Positions 45,300 through 56,291 of a stretch of 64,000 bases of DNA are shown here, piece after piece (position 1 is the stretch's first letter; every line of letters begins with the position of its first letter). The notes beneath the pieces were generated by a model. That model ran no database searches. It was not told the DNA's origin and saw only the letters and a program-made list of their open reading frames with translations. The position numbers and the translations under genes were made by a program. Source of the DNA: Sequoia sempervirens (taxonomy: Eukaryota > Streptophyta > Pinopsida > Cupressales > Cupressaceae); the NCBI GenBank assembly GCA_007258455.2, contig VDFB02262565.1, forward strand, positions 92,920 through 156,919, given 5' to 3'.

Positions 45300-47816
45300 T
45301 AACACGACAATTGCTTTAGAAAGGTCATTATTGGCATATAATGACCCCAGTCTCTACATCAGCACCGTCAGTGGATTCAAAATAGTCAATGGTCATCTAA
45401 AGCATCTAGGCTATCTGAAAATATTAAAAAAATATATACAAATTTTTTTAAAAATAAAAAATAAAAAAATTGTCACCTTGATGAAAAACTAGCAAACAAG
45501 TGCCTTGGTGACACCAAAAAAAAAACTCAAGAAAATAGTAAATAGAAAAATTTCGTCCAACTGTGAAAACCTGACAAATAGGCACCCTAGATAAGTACCA
45601 TGATGAAAACCTGGTAAATAGGCATCATGTGCAAAATTGTCTCTGGACTCTTACACTTGGGGGAAAGTTGTCTCATCTCCTAGGCCTTCCTCTTGGCATT
45701 GGCATCCGACCATTTAATCCATATCATTCCCACCTATCTTAGTCTTGACATAAAACTGGCACACATAAATCATGCTTTGGGAAAACTCTTGACATGTCTA
45801 TCCTTTAGTCGTACATTATTCATGAAATGTCATGTCATTACTTTCATAACCTCATTTTCCTTATGCAACATAGTCCTTGAAAATCATATGACAATTCCTT
45901 TAGTCTCATGTCTCTCATCCTTTACCAAGGCCACCTCTCATCCTTTCATGTCTCTGACCTATCTTGACTTTCCCTTGTCAAACAATTTAAGGATACTTCA
46001 TCATCTCTTTTAGTCCTAACCAAGTCATTCCAAATGCAACAAGTCTAATCCATACAAGCACATTATCCAAAACATTACTTGAATTTTTTCCTGGCTCAGC
46101 TATAGACCTCAATACTTTCGTCACATTATCATCATCCTCACATTGTTTCGGGATGCATCCTTCCCACGCCAAACAATGTTGTCATCACCTATCAATTGGT
46201 AGTCAACTTGACTAGGGGCACAATCATGTTTGTCCTTGGATTCTAATGTGTAGGCATCAGTCACATGCATTTGTCATTATCCTCTTAAACCATTCAAAAA
46301 GACAAAAACATCATAAAGTGTCATGAAAAAAGACAAAAACATCATAAAATGTCCTAAAAAAGACAAAAGCATCATAAAATGTCTTGAAGAAAAAAACATT
46401 AGAAAATGTCCTGAAGAAAGCCGTAAAAATCAAAAAACATCTAAAAGAAAGACCTAATCAAATACTCAACAAAAGACAAAAAATCAAATACTCGACAAAA
46501 GACAAAAAAATCAAATACTTGACAAAAGACAAAAAAATCATAAAACAACAAAAGACCAAAAAAAATCATAAAACAACAAAAATCCAAAAAAATTAAAAAC
46601 ATGTCAAAAACACAAAAAAATCCAAATCAATGTCACTCTCCCAAAAACAAAGTCAAATTCTGTCAAATTAGTCAGTCTACGTCATTGTCGAACTACGTTG
46701 TCTCTACGCCTTTGCTACGTAGGAAAGACTCATCTTTGAGTCCCCAAGACATTAGGTCAGTCCTTTTAGGTTTGTCCAAATTAAATCATGGAATTTTTCA
46801 CAATAATCGCATCGGTAAAATAAGTCAAACATAGTCAAACTCAGACACAAGATAGTCATTCAAACGTCGAGATTCCAATCGTGACCTAATAAACAACATA
46901 GTCCAATCAATCTTGTAGTCAACATTAGTCAACTTGCCAAAACATATTAGTCAAAACAACGTTAATCTTGTCACTCTTTGGTCCTCTACAAGATGTGTCC
47001 TTCTTGGAGTTAGACCTCATCAAAATGTCATTTTCCTTTTTTAGGATGTGTACTTCCTAACAATAGCCCCTGTCAAACCTTCAACACCGTCGAATTGGAA
47101 AACCTCTTAAACTATCAAAAATGTCAAGCCGAAAAGAAATCAATCTTTAGAAAACAAAATTAAATGGTTATTAATCTTTCTGGTCTTTCTTGTCTTATCT
47201 TTTGACTATTTTTTCTATTTTTGTCTTATCCTTTTACTATCTTTTCTTTTTGGTCATGTTACTAGCTACCTCAAGGATATCCCATGAAGGATTTAGAGGT
47301 GTGATGATGTCTCCTAGCCAATTTTATTTTATTTGACTGATGTATGTGGATTGTCTTGACAAAAAGGCTGGGGCAACATGACCCTTAGTATGAGTTAGGG
47401 CATTCCTTGTCTGTGACTATCTGTTTTTCAAGTGGATGACCTTGCACACCTTGGTCTATGTCATACCATGGTTTTTTTGGTCCATTTGTGTCAATTTTTT
47501 ACCGCCCAATGATGATTCGAGCAACTTCTATTAGTTCTTTGGCAAGTATTGAAGGATTCTTTCCCATCCCACCCTTCTTCATTTCCCCTCTAATCTTTAA
47601 TCTAGTTTACATCTTCATCATCCATATCTTTTGCACTAACATTTCTTTGTCTCTTCATATTCTAGTCTTCTCATCAATTTTGAGAGCACACCCATGTGTT
47701 TTGGAACCCAATTGTTCTCTCGAAGGGGCATACTATAACCCTCCTCGTCGTATTTTGCACTGGGGCATATTTTTGACTTATTTTCTTTGTCACAATGCGA
47801 CATGCTACATTATGAC
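45300..47816 (+). other. B-family 3' non-coding region with degenerate repeats
   Basis: No gene. 45470-45640 holds repeats of the type GAAAACCTGGTAAATAGGCA. 46260-46610 is an A-rich array of AAAAGACAAAAACATCATAAA units, the source of a Lys-rich spurious frame. 45690-46170 and 46900-47800 are unremarkable T/C-rich sequence. Tandem repeats in this position, between the ORFs and the 3' LTR, are known from Tat/Ogre-type elements. Confidence 0.6.
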
Positions 47817-47830
47817 AAAGAGGGGAAAAA
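47817..47830 (+). promoter_or_regulatory. polypurine tract of the B element
   Basis: AAAGAGGGGAAAAA abuts the 3' LTR and is almost identical to AAAGAGGGGAAAA before the B LTR at 6821. Confidence 0.85.
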
Positions 47831-49348
47831 TTTAGACACATAAAAATGACGTAGGCCTACAAGCTCTGTTTTACCACTTTCGTCCTAACACAATTACGAC
47901 ATTTTAATTATGTCCTTGGTCCTCATTCAACTATTAATTAAATAATTTATAATTGTTTAATTAATTCATGTCTCTTGCACTCTTCATGATTATTAAATAA
48001 ATAAATTATATTTATTTATTGAATATGTCACTAAGGGTCTATTATCTTCTTACAATTAAATAAATTTCTTAATTTAATTAATTACCTTTATTCATTTATG
48101 TCTTCTCAATTTTTTTTATTTTTTAATTTTTTTTTTAAAGGTGCAATGCACCCATATTATTAGGGGTAAATGCTTTTGACCGAAGCTATGAACTAGGTAT
48201 AAGAAACCACAAGAAACTACCAAACCCGCGAGCACAATAGCCCAACAAAGGCACAAGGCCTGCAAGCACTTTGGCCCAACGAGGGTTTGAACCCTGGTGG
48301 CCATCGCTACAACCAAGTGACTTGAGCACTGAACCACGCCCTTATCGGCAAGTCTTCTCGATTATTAAATAAATGAATTTTATTTATTTATTTAATATGC
48401 CACTAATTTTCATAATTAAATGAATTTATTAATTTATTTAATTATTGGTCACAATATCTAAATTAAATAATTATGTTTAATTATTTAATTGCCTAATTTG
48501 GCATTTCCCTCATTTGAAATAAATAAATTATTTAAAATAAGCTCACATTATTAACTATCACTTCCTTTTAGTAAATAATCTAAAAATATTATTTACTATC
48601 ATCCAAATCCACATTTTTGAATTAATTTTAATTCAAAATTGGCAATCTTTGTCCATAAATCAAGTAATTGAGCAAATTCTTGATTTTCTAAAATCTTATT
48701 TTCTGTCCAGTCTTTATTTTCTTGATTTTTCAAATCTTACAAATCAAGCAGTCTTTATCTTCTTGATTTTCAAAAATCTTTATCTTTTTTAACTAATTAT
48801 CACATTTATTCTCAACCACCGATTCTATTTTCTCAAATGACATCTTGGCCACTCATGTAATGATTTTTCCCTAACCTTGATTAGGGATTTTCACATTAAA
48901 TCTCGTCCACTGATTTTAGGCTTTGTCAGCTTTTAATCTCGTCCATCTATCCAAAATTTCATTTTCTATAAAATGATAATTTTGCTCACATTTTTGGACT
49001 ACTCATGCTCATACTTACATTTTCATAGAATTTATGATATTCTTGTACTTGATTTCATTAAGTCTTAGGCATTTCTAGACATAGTCATTTCGTTATTTCT
49101 CATAGGCATAGTCCTCAAATCCTTCAAATCTTGTTTAGGACATTGGCATAGTCAAATTTCTTACACACTCGATCTGAGGGCAACATTCAGCAAGTTAGAA
49201 GGTGCTATGAAGGTGAATCATGGAAGCAATGAGTGACAAGTATAATTGTTTCATTTGTTGTTAGATTTCATTGTTCTTCGTAGCTTCTTTCAGTTTGTAT
49301 GCTTTATTATTCGATAATCTAACCTTTAGAAATTAACCCATTGATATA
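47831..49348 (+). repeat. B-family 3' LTR, interrupted by a SINE
   Basis: Pairs with 31744-32995. The first bases have decayed from TGTAGGCAC to TTTAGACAC, and the end reads CCCATTGATATA. Without the SINE and its duplication the length is about 1266 bp. TATA box CTATAAAATG at 48966-48975. Followed by the exact GGATG target duplication. Confidence 0.88.
48108..48351 (-). mobile_element. tRNA-derived SINE
   Basis: The 5' LTR lacks this 244-bp block, so it is an insertion. It is flanked by GTCTTCTC (48100-48107 and 48352-48359). On the minus strand it has RNA polymerase III promoter boxes: A box TGGTTCAGTGCT (48336-48325) and B box GGTTCAAACCC (48293-48283), 31 bases apart, and an A-rich 3' tail (complement of 48108-48137). 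These are the defining features of a tRNA-derived SINE. No clover-leaf can be drawn, so it is not a tRNA gene. The overlapping 73-residue frame is not a gene. Confidence 0.9.
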
Positions 49349-49793
49349 GGATGCACATATTTTTATTGGTATGGTAATTATGAGAATCACAAGTTCGCAT
49401 ATGGATATAGCTTTCAATTTATATCTTCTCCTACATGTTCAAGCGGAAAAAACATGTTATTGCCTTGCAATATGTAGAATCACAATATAAGCTAGATATG
49501 AAGGCCATTAAAAAGGAAAATTGGCTTCATAAAACCCTAATAAATTTTGGCATCACCACTTACAATCGATCATCTTCTTTGAAAACCAAATTCTTATTGC
49601 AATCTCAAGAGATTTGGTTCACCATCATTAAATGAAACATATTGATATCCATATGCACTACATTAAAAACTTAGATAAGAACAAATTATTGATCTTTAGT
49701 AATGTCTTAAATCAAAGAAAATCATATATATTTTTATCAAAACCTTTCTTAAGATCACATAAATTCATCTTCAAGCTCTTCTAGGTTTGTGAG
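49349..49793 (+). pseudogene. ancient Copia RNase H remnant, right half
   Basis: The frame 49435-49635 reads as the RNase H end of a Copia pol: KRKKHVIALQYVESQYKL parallels the usual SKKQxxVALSTAESEY. Later stops interrupt a tail that still shows HIDIHMHYIKN-like residues. It continues the remnant broken at 31743 and is cut at 49794 by the A-family LTR. Confidence 0.6.
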
Positions 49794-50489
49794 TGTAATG
49801 GAGCAAATTTGCACCCTAGGAAAATTCTCCATTTCATCACCCCTATCTTAGAAAAAGTAAATCTTATGATCCAATTTAACTATGCCACCTCGCTCATTCC
49901 ACCTAGCCACATCTTTTTGTGTCAATGGAGGAATCTCTATTGATGATTCCCATGTGCCACATGGATGTCCACACACCACATTTCCATCTTGATAGGATCC
50001 CTGGCTCTGGAGGCCACATAGGCATTACATTTCTCCATTGGTCATGAAGCGTAATGTCTCTTGCTTCCTTGACCAATGAAAAATGGGTCTTTTTCCTCCC
50101 TTTTTCGAGTTCAAATTTATTCTCTGACATTCTTTCACTCATTCGTACTCATTCACTCTCTCTTGATCACTCCACTCTTTCTTGCTCAAATCTCACTCTC
50201 TCTCATTCGCCAAGCTCATTCCAAATCTTCTACACTACTCTTCTTGGATGTAAGCTACTTCTTTTGGGATCCTACTCTACATCCTCATTGCAAAAATGCC
50301 ACCATTAAAGAATTTCAATCTTCTTCCTTCCACTACTTTCCTTGAGTACTTGTAGCTATAAAGGTGATATTGTTTATTATTGCTCACTCCTTGCATCATT
50401 TTGTTTATTGAATAGTATATTGTTGTATTTTCTCTATTTCCTTTCCATTTCTCTATCGTTTTAGCACTTCTTAGCTATCTAACTGTCTA
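49794..50489 (+). repeat. A-family 5' LTR
   Basis: About 696 bp, starting TGTAATGGAGCAAATTTG and ending just before TGGAGGTGGGAACACCAAAG (50490). The latter sits in PBS position in this copy and at 5717, but matches no tRNA I can name. The LTR is T/C-rich with CACTCTCTCTTGATCAC-like phrases. Confidence 0.7.
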
Positions 50490-51192
50490 TGGAGGTGGGA
50501 ACACCAAAGTGGTGGACTGACTGAGGTAGTCCCCTAAAACAACCCCAACATTTTTTTGTCTTCATGTGTGTAGGTGGTTCTTTTCAAGTGGATTTCTTCA
50601 AAGATTCAACCTATGCGTAAAAGGTTCATTTTCTCACATTCCTTGTCATTTCCATAATAGTTTACTTCTTAGTTTCCTTTTGGTATATTTTTTGTTTCTA
50701 TCTTTTTATTCTCTATCAAAGTATAAATATTGCATAGCCAGGTTGTTAGTAGATTTCCTTATAGTTTTTACTTGCTTTATAGACCTATGTTTGTATGGGC
50801 ACTAATGTGTCCCTGAGAGACTAGTGTATCACGTTGGAGTATGAGATCTACACTACTATCCTTAGATAGTGAGTTGTCTAGGTAGTAGGCCAAACCATAT
50901 AAATTGGCTCTTCTAACCCTTTGAACATTTAGTTTTAGTAGGAGAGTAGAAAGCTATATGCCCTCCCTTTCAGCCTTAGTATCTTGTCCTTTCCAAACTA
51001 CTTAGCAAGCCTAAGTTATTCTAGGGAATCCCATTCCTTAGGACTCTTTCTTGACCTAGAGTCTTGAGGGTGACTTGTCGCCCTTCTCTACATTTTAGTG
51101 AACCTGATGTGAGTCCTTTGTCTTTGTTTCTTTTTGTTGAGGATTCCTCTCCTATGTCTTGAGTGTGTTAAAAAATTTCATGTTGTAAAGCT
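50490..51192 (+). other. A-family 5' leader
   Basis: Non-coding leader that matches, in weaker form, the leader fragment at 5717-6370. No motif besides the PBS-like start. Confidence 0.55.
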
Positions 51193-51660
51193 TTATGATC
51201 TTTACAACTCAATCCACAACCTTTGGGGATGTTGTCAGAAGAAGCATGAAACATTTAGAGATGGATTTTGTGAAGGTCACTATGGGTCTAACTCGTGAAG
51301 AATTTACCTCTAACACAAATACAAGCTTTTTTAGTCCCTTTGGGGAAGAACCTCATATTCCTACTCCCCCTGCTTCTCCTTTCTCTTCATCTATGGAGGA
51401 GGATGAGGCTATCAAAATTCTCACATAACAACTTTTGGCCCTAAAAAAAAGGATTTAAAATTTTGAAGAGTATTTGGGAAAAGAAAGGGTAATGGCTAAG
51501 GTTGCTAATGTTGTGAATGACTTGAGAGTTATGTTGGATAAAGACTACGTAGGTCTTGAATTCCTTTGAGGAATTACTGACATAGTATACACTCATATCC
51601 CATCATACAACCCTAGGTTTTTGATTGTTCGAGATCTTGGATCTGAGGCCACTTAAAGAT
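51193..51660 (+). pseudogene. A-family gag N-terminal fragment
   Basis: The frame 51195-51428, continuing through TAG stops at 51462 and TGA at 51568, reads TTFGDVVRRSMKHLEMDFVK, an acidic EEDEAIKILT and a heptad-like stretch (LLALKKRI, then VVNDLRVMLDKDY). Coiled-coil N-termini of this kind occur in gag of Tat-type elements. The frame ends by 51660, where an LTR-like segment begins. Confidence 0.45.
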
Positions 51661-51679
51661 AGACAGAAGTCTCGGTGTT

Positions 51680-52735
51680 GAACGTATCGATGTACATGGC
51701 CAATACCATCGCATCCACTTGTGGAAATGGAAAAGTTATAACTCTACATTTTTGTGCTTGTTTAGGCCTTGATTAAATTAAACATAATGTTTCCTTGATT
51801 TAGTGTTGTAATGTGTTTAACACATTCACATTAGGTCTTGGGCCCTTATAAACTATGTGGACCTAATTGTGCGTTATTTAGGTTGTTGTAAAGTGTATTC
51901 TAACACTTTCACACTAATCTAGGGTTTTCATTATTAATTAGGATTCTTTTTTCCCATTTGGCCTTATTTTGCATCCAAAACCCTTAATTAATGCATCTTT
52001 TCAAGGATAATCCCAACATAAACCAACATCCAATCATAATTCAGTAGTTTTTGGATTCTATAGCCCAAATTTAGTGATCTAGGACTCATACAACACCTTG
52101 GGCATATGGGTCCCACCTAAGTCACAAGGCCCCAATATGGATTTCACATCAATCTAAGAATTTCTTGAAAAATGTGTCCATGGCCTAGCCTAATGGGACT
52201 CATATGCCACTTCTAGTGTATGAGTCCTATGTGGGTTAAAATTAAATTATATTCAAATTCTTGGCAGGATTTTATTCTCCTAGATCTAAATTCAGTTTGT
52301 AGTGTTGTAATTTCAGGAAATTTGGCATAAACAAGTATGAATACAAGGCCCTTTCACATATTTTCTCCTAAGATTTCAAGTATTCATGCATTCTAGAAAA
52401 TTGTAGATTACAAGAGTTTACAAGATAATTCAAGATAATTCAAGAGCATTCAAGAGCTGATTATCAAGTGTTTTGAAGAATTATTCAAGTATCAAGCATC
52501 ATCTCAAAGTCATCATGCATAATGGTTTTTTTTTAGTTAATATTTGTGATGAATGTTTACATGATTCAAAGAAGCATTCAATTCAAGATATACAACATTC
52601 AAGCAAGAGTTAAGATCCACATTCAAGTTATCCATTTCATACATGTTTGCAACACTTTATTCCTAGGGTTTGGTGAGTTGCAACATATCATTTTGTTCAT
52701 TCATCATTCCTCCCTTCCATTTTATTTTATTTCAA
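51680..52735 (+). repeat. LTR-like segment (family D), start uncertain
   Basis: About 1 kb between the gag fragment and a leader-like block. It contains TTTTGTGCTTGTTTAGGCC, similar to a block in the LTRs at 8731 and 56292. It ends before GATTACCAAAACGAGGCTTA (52741), a sequence reminiscent of the post-LTR block of family A (both continue AACTAAGG). No second copy is in the window, so this is inference. It includes hairpin phrases GGACTCATA...TATGAGTCC and several ATTCAAG repeats. Confidence 0.35.
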
Positions 52736-53470
52736 GGTTTGATTACCAAAACGAGGCTTAACTAAGGAAAACCCCTTTCTAATAACAAAACAACATTTTC
52801 CCCTCTTTAGTTTGTGATTTTTTAGATCTAGGTTGAAGACCCTCTAAGGGGCAAGAATGGAAAGAAGTTTTCAAGTGCAAAGTTTTCACCTTGTTTACAA
52901 GATCACTAAAATAAAATTACATAGTAGAATTCAACAATTCAGATCTAGAAATTAGGTTGAGAGGACAAAGTAGAGGTTGAAGAGTAGATTCAGACTTTTG
53001 AATTTTTGAAAAAGTTGAGTGGGACTGATACACCACTTCTAGCATATGATTCATAGTATAGGGATTTTTCCAATTTTCAAGTGTTCTAGTCTTATCTTTT
53101 CCAGATTTTTGTTCTTGCCCAGAAACTCTAATGTGGGACTAAATCACTCAGCCTAGTGTATGAGTCCCGATCTACATTAATTTTAATATTTTCAGCATTT
53201 TAGACTTCATTCCAATCTTCCACATGTTTCCAAGTTCTATCTAATTTCCCAACTTTCTATTCTATTTTGCATTCATTTATATATCATTCATTGTAGTCTT
53301 GCACATCATTAAGTTTCATAATTAGATATTGTATTTTACTAGTCTTTCCAAGCCCTAGCTTGTTGGTGAACCCTTCTTTAGTCATTAATCATACACTAGG
53401 ACAAACTTTAGCATATCTCTTTCCCTCATTCCATCCTCAGATTAAGATCTCTATGGTTTCCTTGAATAAA
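52736..53470 (+). other. leader-like non-coding segment
   Basis: Begins with the PBS-position block GATTACCAAAACGAGGCTTA and contains two further copies of the ...CACTTCTAGxxTATGAGTCC phrase (53021, 53135). No coding signal until the gag fragment downstream. Confidence 0.45.
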
Positions 53471-54460
53471 ACTAGGTGAAATAGGAGGAACCCTATCTCA
53501 TAAAAGAGAAATCCTCCTATTCCTGTTGTTTCATCACTAACACTACTAGTACTCCTCAAGCACCCTCCATTGTTAAGGTAAAAGGGTACCCTTAGGTTTC
53601 AAATCTTCTGGCTCCAATGTTCTTGACAGTGGTTCTAGAACCCATACTAGCTCTGGTGGTGAGGTTTCTGCTAGAATGGGGGCTGGAGGTTTTGGTTGCT
53701 CTGGTGGTAGTTTTTCTAGTCCTGTCTCATCTTTTGACCCTATTTTCAATGCCTTATTATAGAACATGGGTTAGATGCAAAACCAACTAGTGAAATTGTC
53801 CAATGCTACTTTATAGCCTATCTTTCAACCCTCCTTTTTTCATAGACCTTTATTGATAGAAATTCTAAATACTCCTATCCCTCAAGGGATGGAGATTCCA
53901 AAGTTTAAGAAATACAGTGGTAAGGGAGATCCTCAAATGCATGTCTTTACATTCAATTCAATGTGCATGTATTTTCGAATGGGATTTTTCCTTACTAGAC
54001 AATTTCATCTTTTTATTTGATCAGTTGGTAAATTAGCTTCTCTAAAAATTCCTAACTAATATTGAATTGAAGATGTCCTTTTCAGATCTCATCCGATGTA
54101 AGCAGGGAGACAATGAGAAGATAACTGACTTTATTCCTCACTATCAGGCACTCTTCTCACAAATTTCTTATCCTTTTCCCAACTTATATGTGCAAAAGGT
54201 CTTTGTCAAAAATCTACAGAGGCCTTGATAGGAAAAAAATTCTCTAATGAAATACCCTTCTTTTGCGCATCTATGGTTTGCACTAAGAGAATACTAGTAG
54301 ATAGTTGAACAGTTCGAGGGATCTTTCTCACGCTCCCATTTTGAGGGTTAGTCTATAGTATTAGTTCTTGGTAAGATCAATGCCATTGAAAACATGGTCT
54401 CTATGTCAAATAACAAGAGCCTAAAGCACAACCAACATTTATAAATTTATTAGATTCCTA
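53471..54460 (+). pseudogene. Tat-like gag (decayed)
   Basis: After a Ser/Gly-rich start (SSGGEVSARMGAGGFGCSGG) comes the gag core with EIPKFKKYSGKGDPQMHVFT near 53895. After a frame change it continues FSDLIRCKQGDNEKITDFIP and SYPFPNLYVQKVFVKNLQR, which parallel the capsid domain of Tat elements. Several stops are TAG where Gln would fit (for example near 53761 and 53770). There is no zinc knuckle in this part. Whether it belongs to the A-family element or to the LTR-like segment before it is open. Confidence 0.65.
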
Positions 54461-55370
54461 CACCTATGTGCTAAAAATATTATTGAATGATAAAGTTCTC
54501 ACCTTACCAAACCCTATCTTTATTGGTACAATGAGAATCAATTCTTCGAGTACCATCAATTACATGAATATGATACTGAAATATTCATGTACTTGCATCA
54601 TGATATCCAATACCACATCGATAATGGTACTATCTATCTTGATGAGAAAAAGAAAAATTCTAACAAGTTTGTGGAAAAGGCTAACAATGAACTGTAAATC
54701 TATATGAATTGGTTTCTATCTCATTCAACAAACTTAATTGTGGAACCTGCTATTTTTATTAAGTTTTTCCCATCATACTACATTAATGTGGTCTCATTTA
54801 CATGTATTCCTCCCTCCTATCCTACAAGTGGATCAATAGATGTGACTTTTACTTTGCAAGATCTACCTATGAACAAAGAATGTTCTCCCTTATACATTCC
54901 CACTCTTGTCAATGGGAACATTGTAACTAGTGTCCTAGTTGACCCCGCAAGCTGTGTGAATGTCATAATGGAAGAAATGCTCCTGATAAACTTTTTGTAT
55001 AGGGAGATAAATTATGAGTCAAAGGCCACTATATGCACACACAATGGATTCTCGGTTCCTCTTGGTTCTATTACTCTTTTGGTCTTGGTAGGACCTAAGG
55101 CTATGGATACCTCTTTCTTCATAATTATGGAGTTATACCTATTAAAGGTGAAAATGGGCATTTCATGGCTGGTTTGCATGAATGGAATCACTTCAATAAT
55201 TCATAAATGTCTCAAGTTTTCTAATGAGGACTATTTCCACATTGTGCATGACACTAGTTACAAACCACTAGTGTCACATGGGGGCTTCTCTTTAGATCAC
55301 TTTTGGCCCACTCCCATCGGTTTGCTCCCTCCAAGGATAGACTTTCTATATCATTCTTGTCAAGTATAAT
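54461..55370 (+). pseudogene. Tat-like gag end and retropepsin-like protease (decayed)
   Basis: The first part, in a frame that ends at a TAA near 54695, has EYHQLHEYDTEIFMYLHHDI, similar to the His/Cys stretch at the end of Tat gag. The open frame 54704-55369 (221 residues) holds the protease: LVNGNIVTSVLVDPASCVNV, where the active-site Asp is followed by Pro-Ala instead of Ser/Thr-Gly, then FSVPLGSITLLVLVGPKA and MGISWLVCMNGITSI. The active-site change indicates an inactive enzyme. RT does not follow. Confidence 0.65.
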
Positions 55371-56286
55371 ACTTGGGGCATGGTGCTAAAAGTTACATAT
55401 CCTAGATCCCCCTATGTTATTTTAGTAAAGGGTTTAATGATTATGCAACAACCTGCCTCCTCCTCCCAACAAAAAGGTACGGGGAATCTTTCTCATGAAC
55501 ATGGGCCTTCCTCTTCTACATCTCCTACTCCATCCACTTTCATTTCTTTCCCTACTATGGAATCCTCAGCTCCTACTCCCATGCCTCACATGGGGATCCT
55601 AATAGCACCCACTTGGCGAAAAGCTAAGCACTAGGTGTTTGAAATTCCCATCTTTCCCACAGTTCCTAGACAAATGGTTTATGGCAAGGGGAAGGGTCTT
55701 CGTGGGGTGGCCCCCATGTCTCACCCACTACAACCTCCTACTGTTCCTATTACAATGAATGGGAAGATGCTCACTATTGAGGTACTCATTTTTTCTTCTC
55801 CACCTATTATTATTTTCACTCTTGTTCTTCTTACTCCTACTCCTATCTAGGAGGTTTCCCTTCCATTGGAAAAATTATAGAGGACAATCCTATGATATAA
55901 CAGGAGCCTCCTAACCCTTATCAATTTGTGACTTCTAGTGCCTAGAGCTAATGTAACCAGCTTGGACAAGAGCGCAAGCATAGGAGAAAATATCTGGCTA
56001 CTAAATAAGCTACCTTGCAGAAGATAGAAGGGGAGCTAGTACCTCTTGTTTCAACACCTCCTATTGTGCCTCCTCCTTTTGCTCCTTCTTCAATTCCACT
56101 CACCTCAGTATTTCTTCTAGCTCTTCCAACATGTGTTGATGACCCTCACCCTAAAAGGATGCAGGTGTTCATCGCTCCTTCCATGGAGCCTCTACTTTTG
56201 ATGTCCCTTCTAGACATCCCTCCCTTTTCTAAACCAATATTCATGTCAAAGATTTCGGTGGTGTCTTCCATAGATTTTTCTTCTCC
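55371..56286 (+). other. Pro/Ser-rich decayed coding region after protease
   Basis: Open stretches 55380-55634, 55635-55850 and 56015-56299 encode Pro/Ser/Thr-rich residues without motifs. In Tat elements a linker leads from protease to RT; here no RT follows and the sequence is cut by a solo LTR at 56292. Bases 56287-56291 (CTCCT) are the left target duplication. Confidence 0.5.
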
Positions 56287-56291
56287 CTCCT

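Larger units (their letters stand above)
31744..49348 (+). mobile_element. B-family LTR element without polymerase, carrying two nested insertions
   Basis: GGATG at 31739-31743 and at 49349-49353 is an exact target duplication. LTRs are 31744-32995 and 47831-49348; the second contains a SINE. A purine tract (AAAGAGGGGAAAAA, 47817-47830) precedes the 3' LTR. Without the nested chromovirus (34226-41658) and the SINE the element is about 9.9 kb. Its own internal DNA has an AT-rich leader, one long decayed ORF (42856-45299) and repeat-rich 3' DNA, but no recognisable protease, RT, RNase H or integrase. It is therefore a large non-autonomous (LARD-like) element. LTR differences by eye are about 5-6 percent. 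Confidence 0.88.

Noticed and set aside
48283..48336. Possible tRNA gene (A and B boxes)
   Set aside because: No clover-leaf or acceptor stem; flanking duplication and A-rich tail show a SINE.
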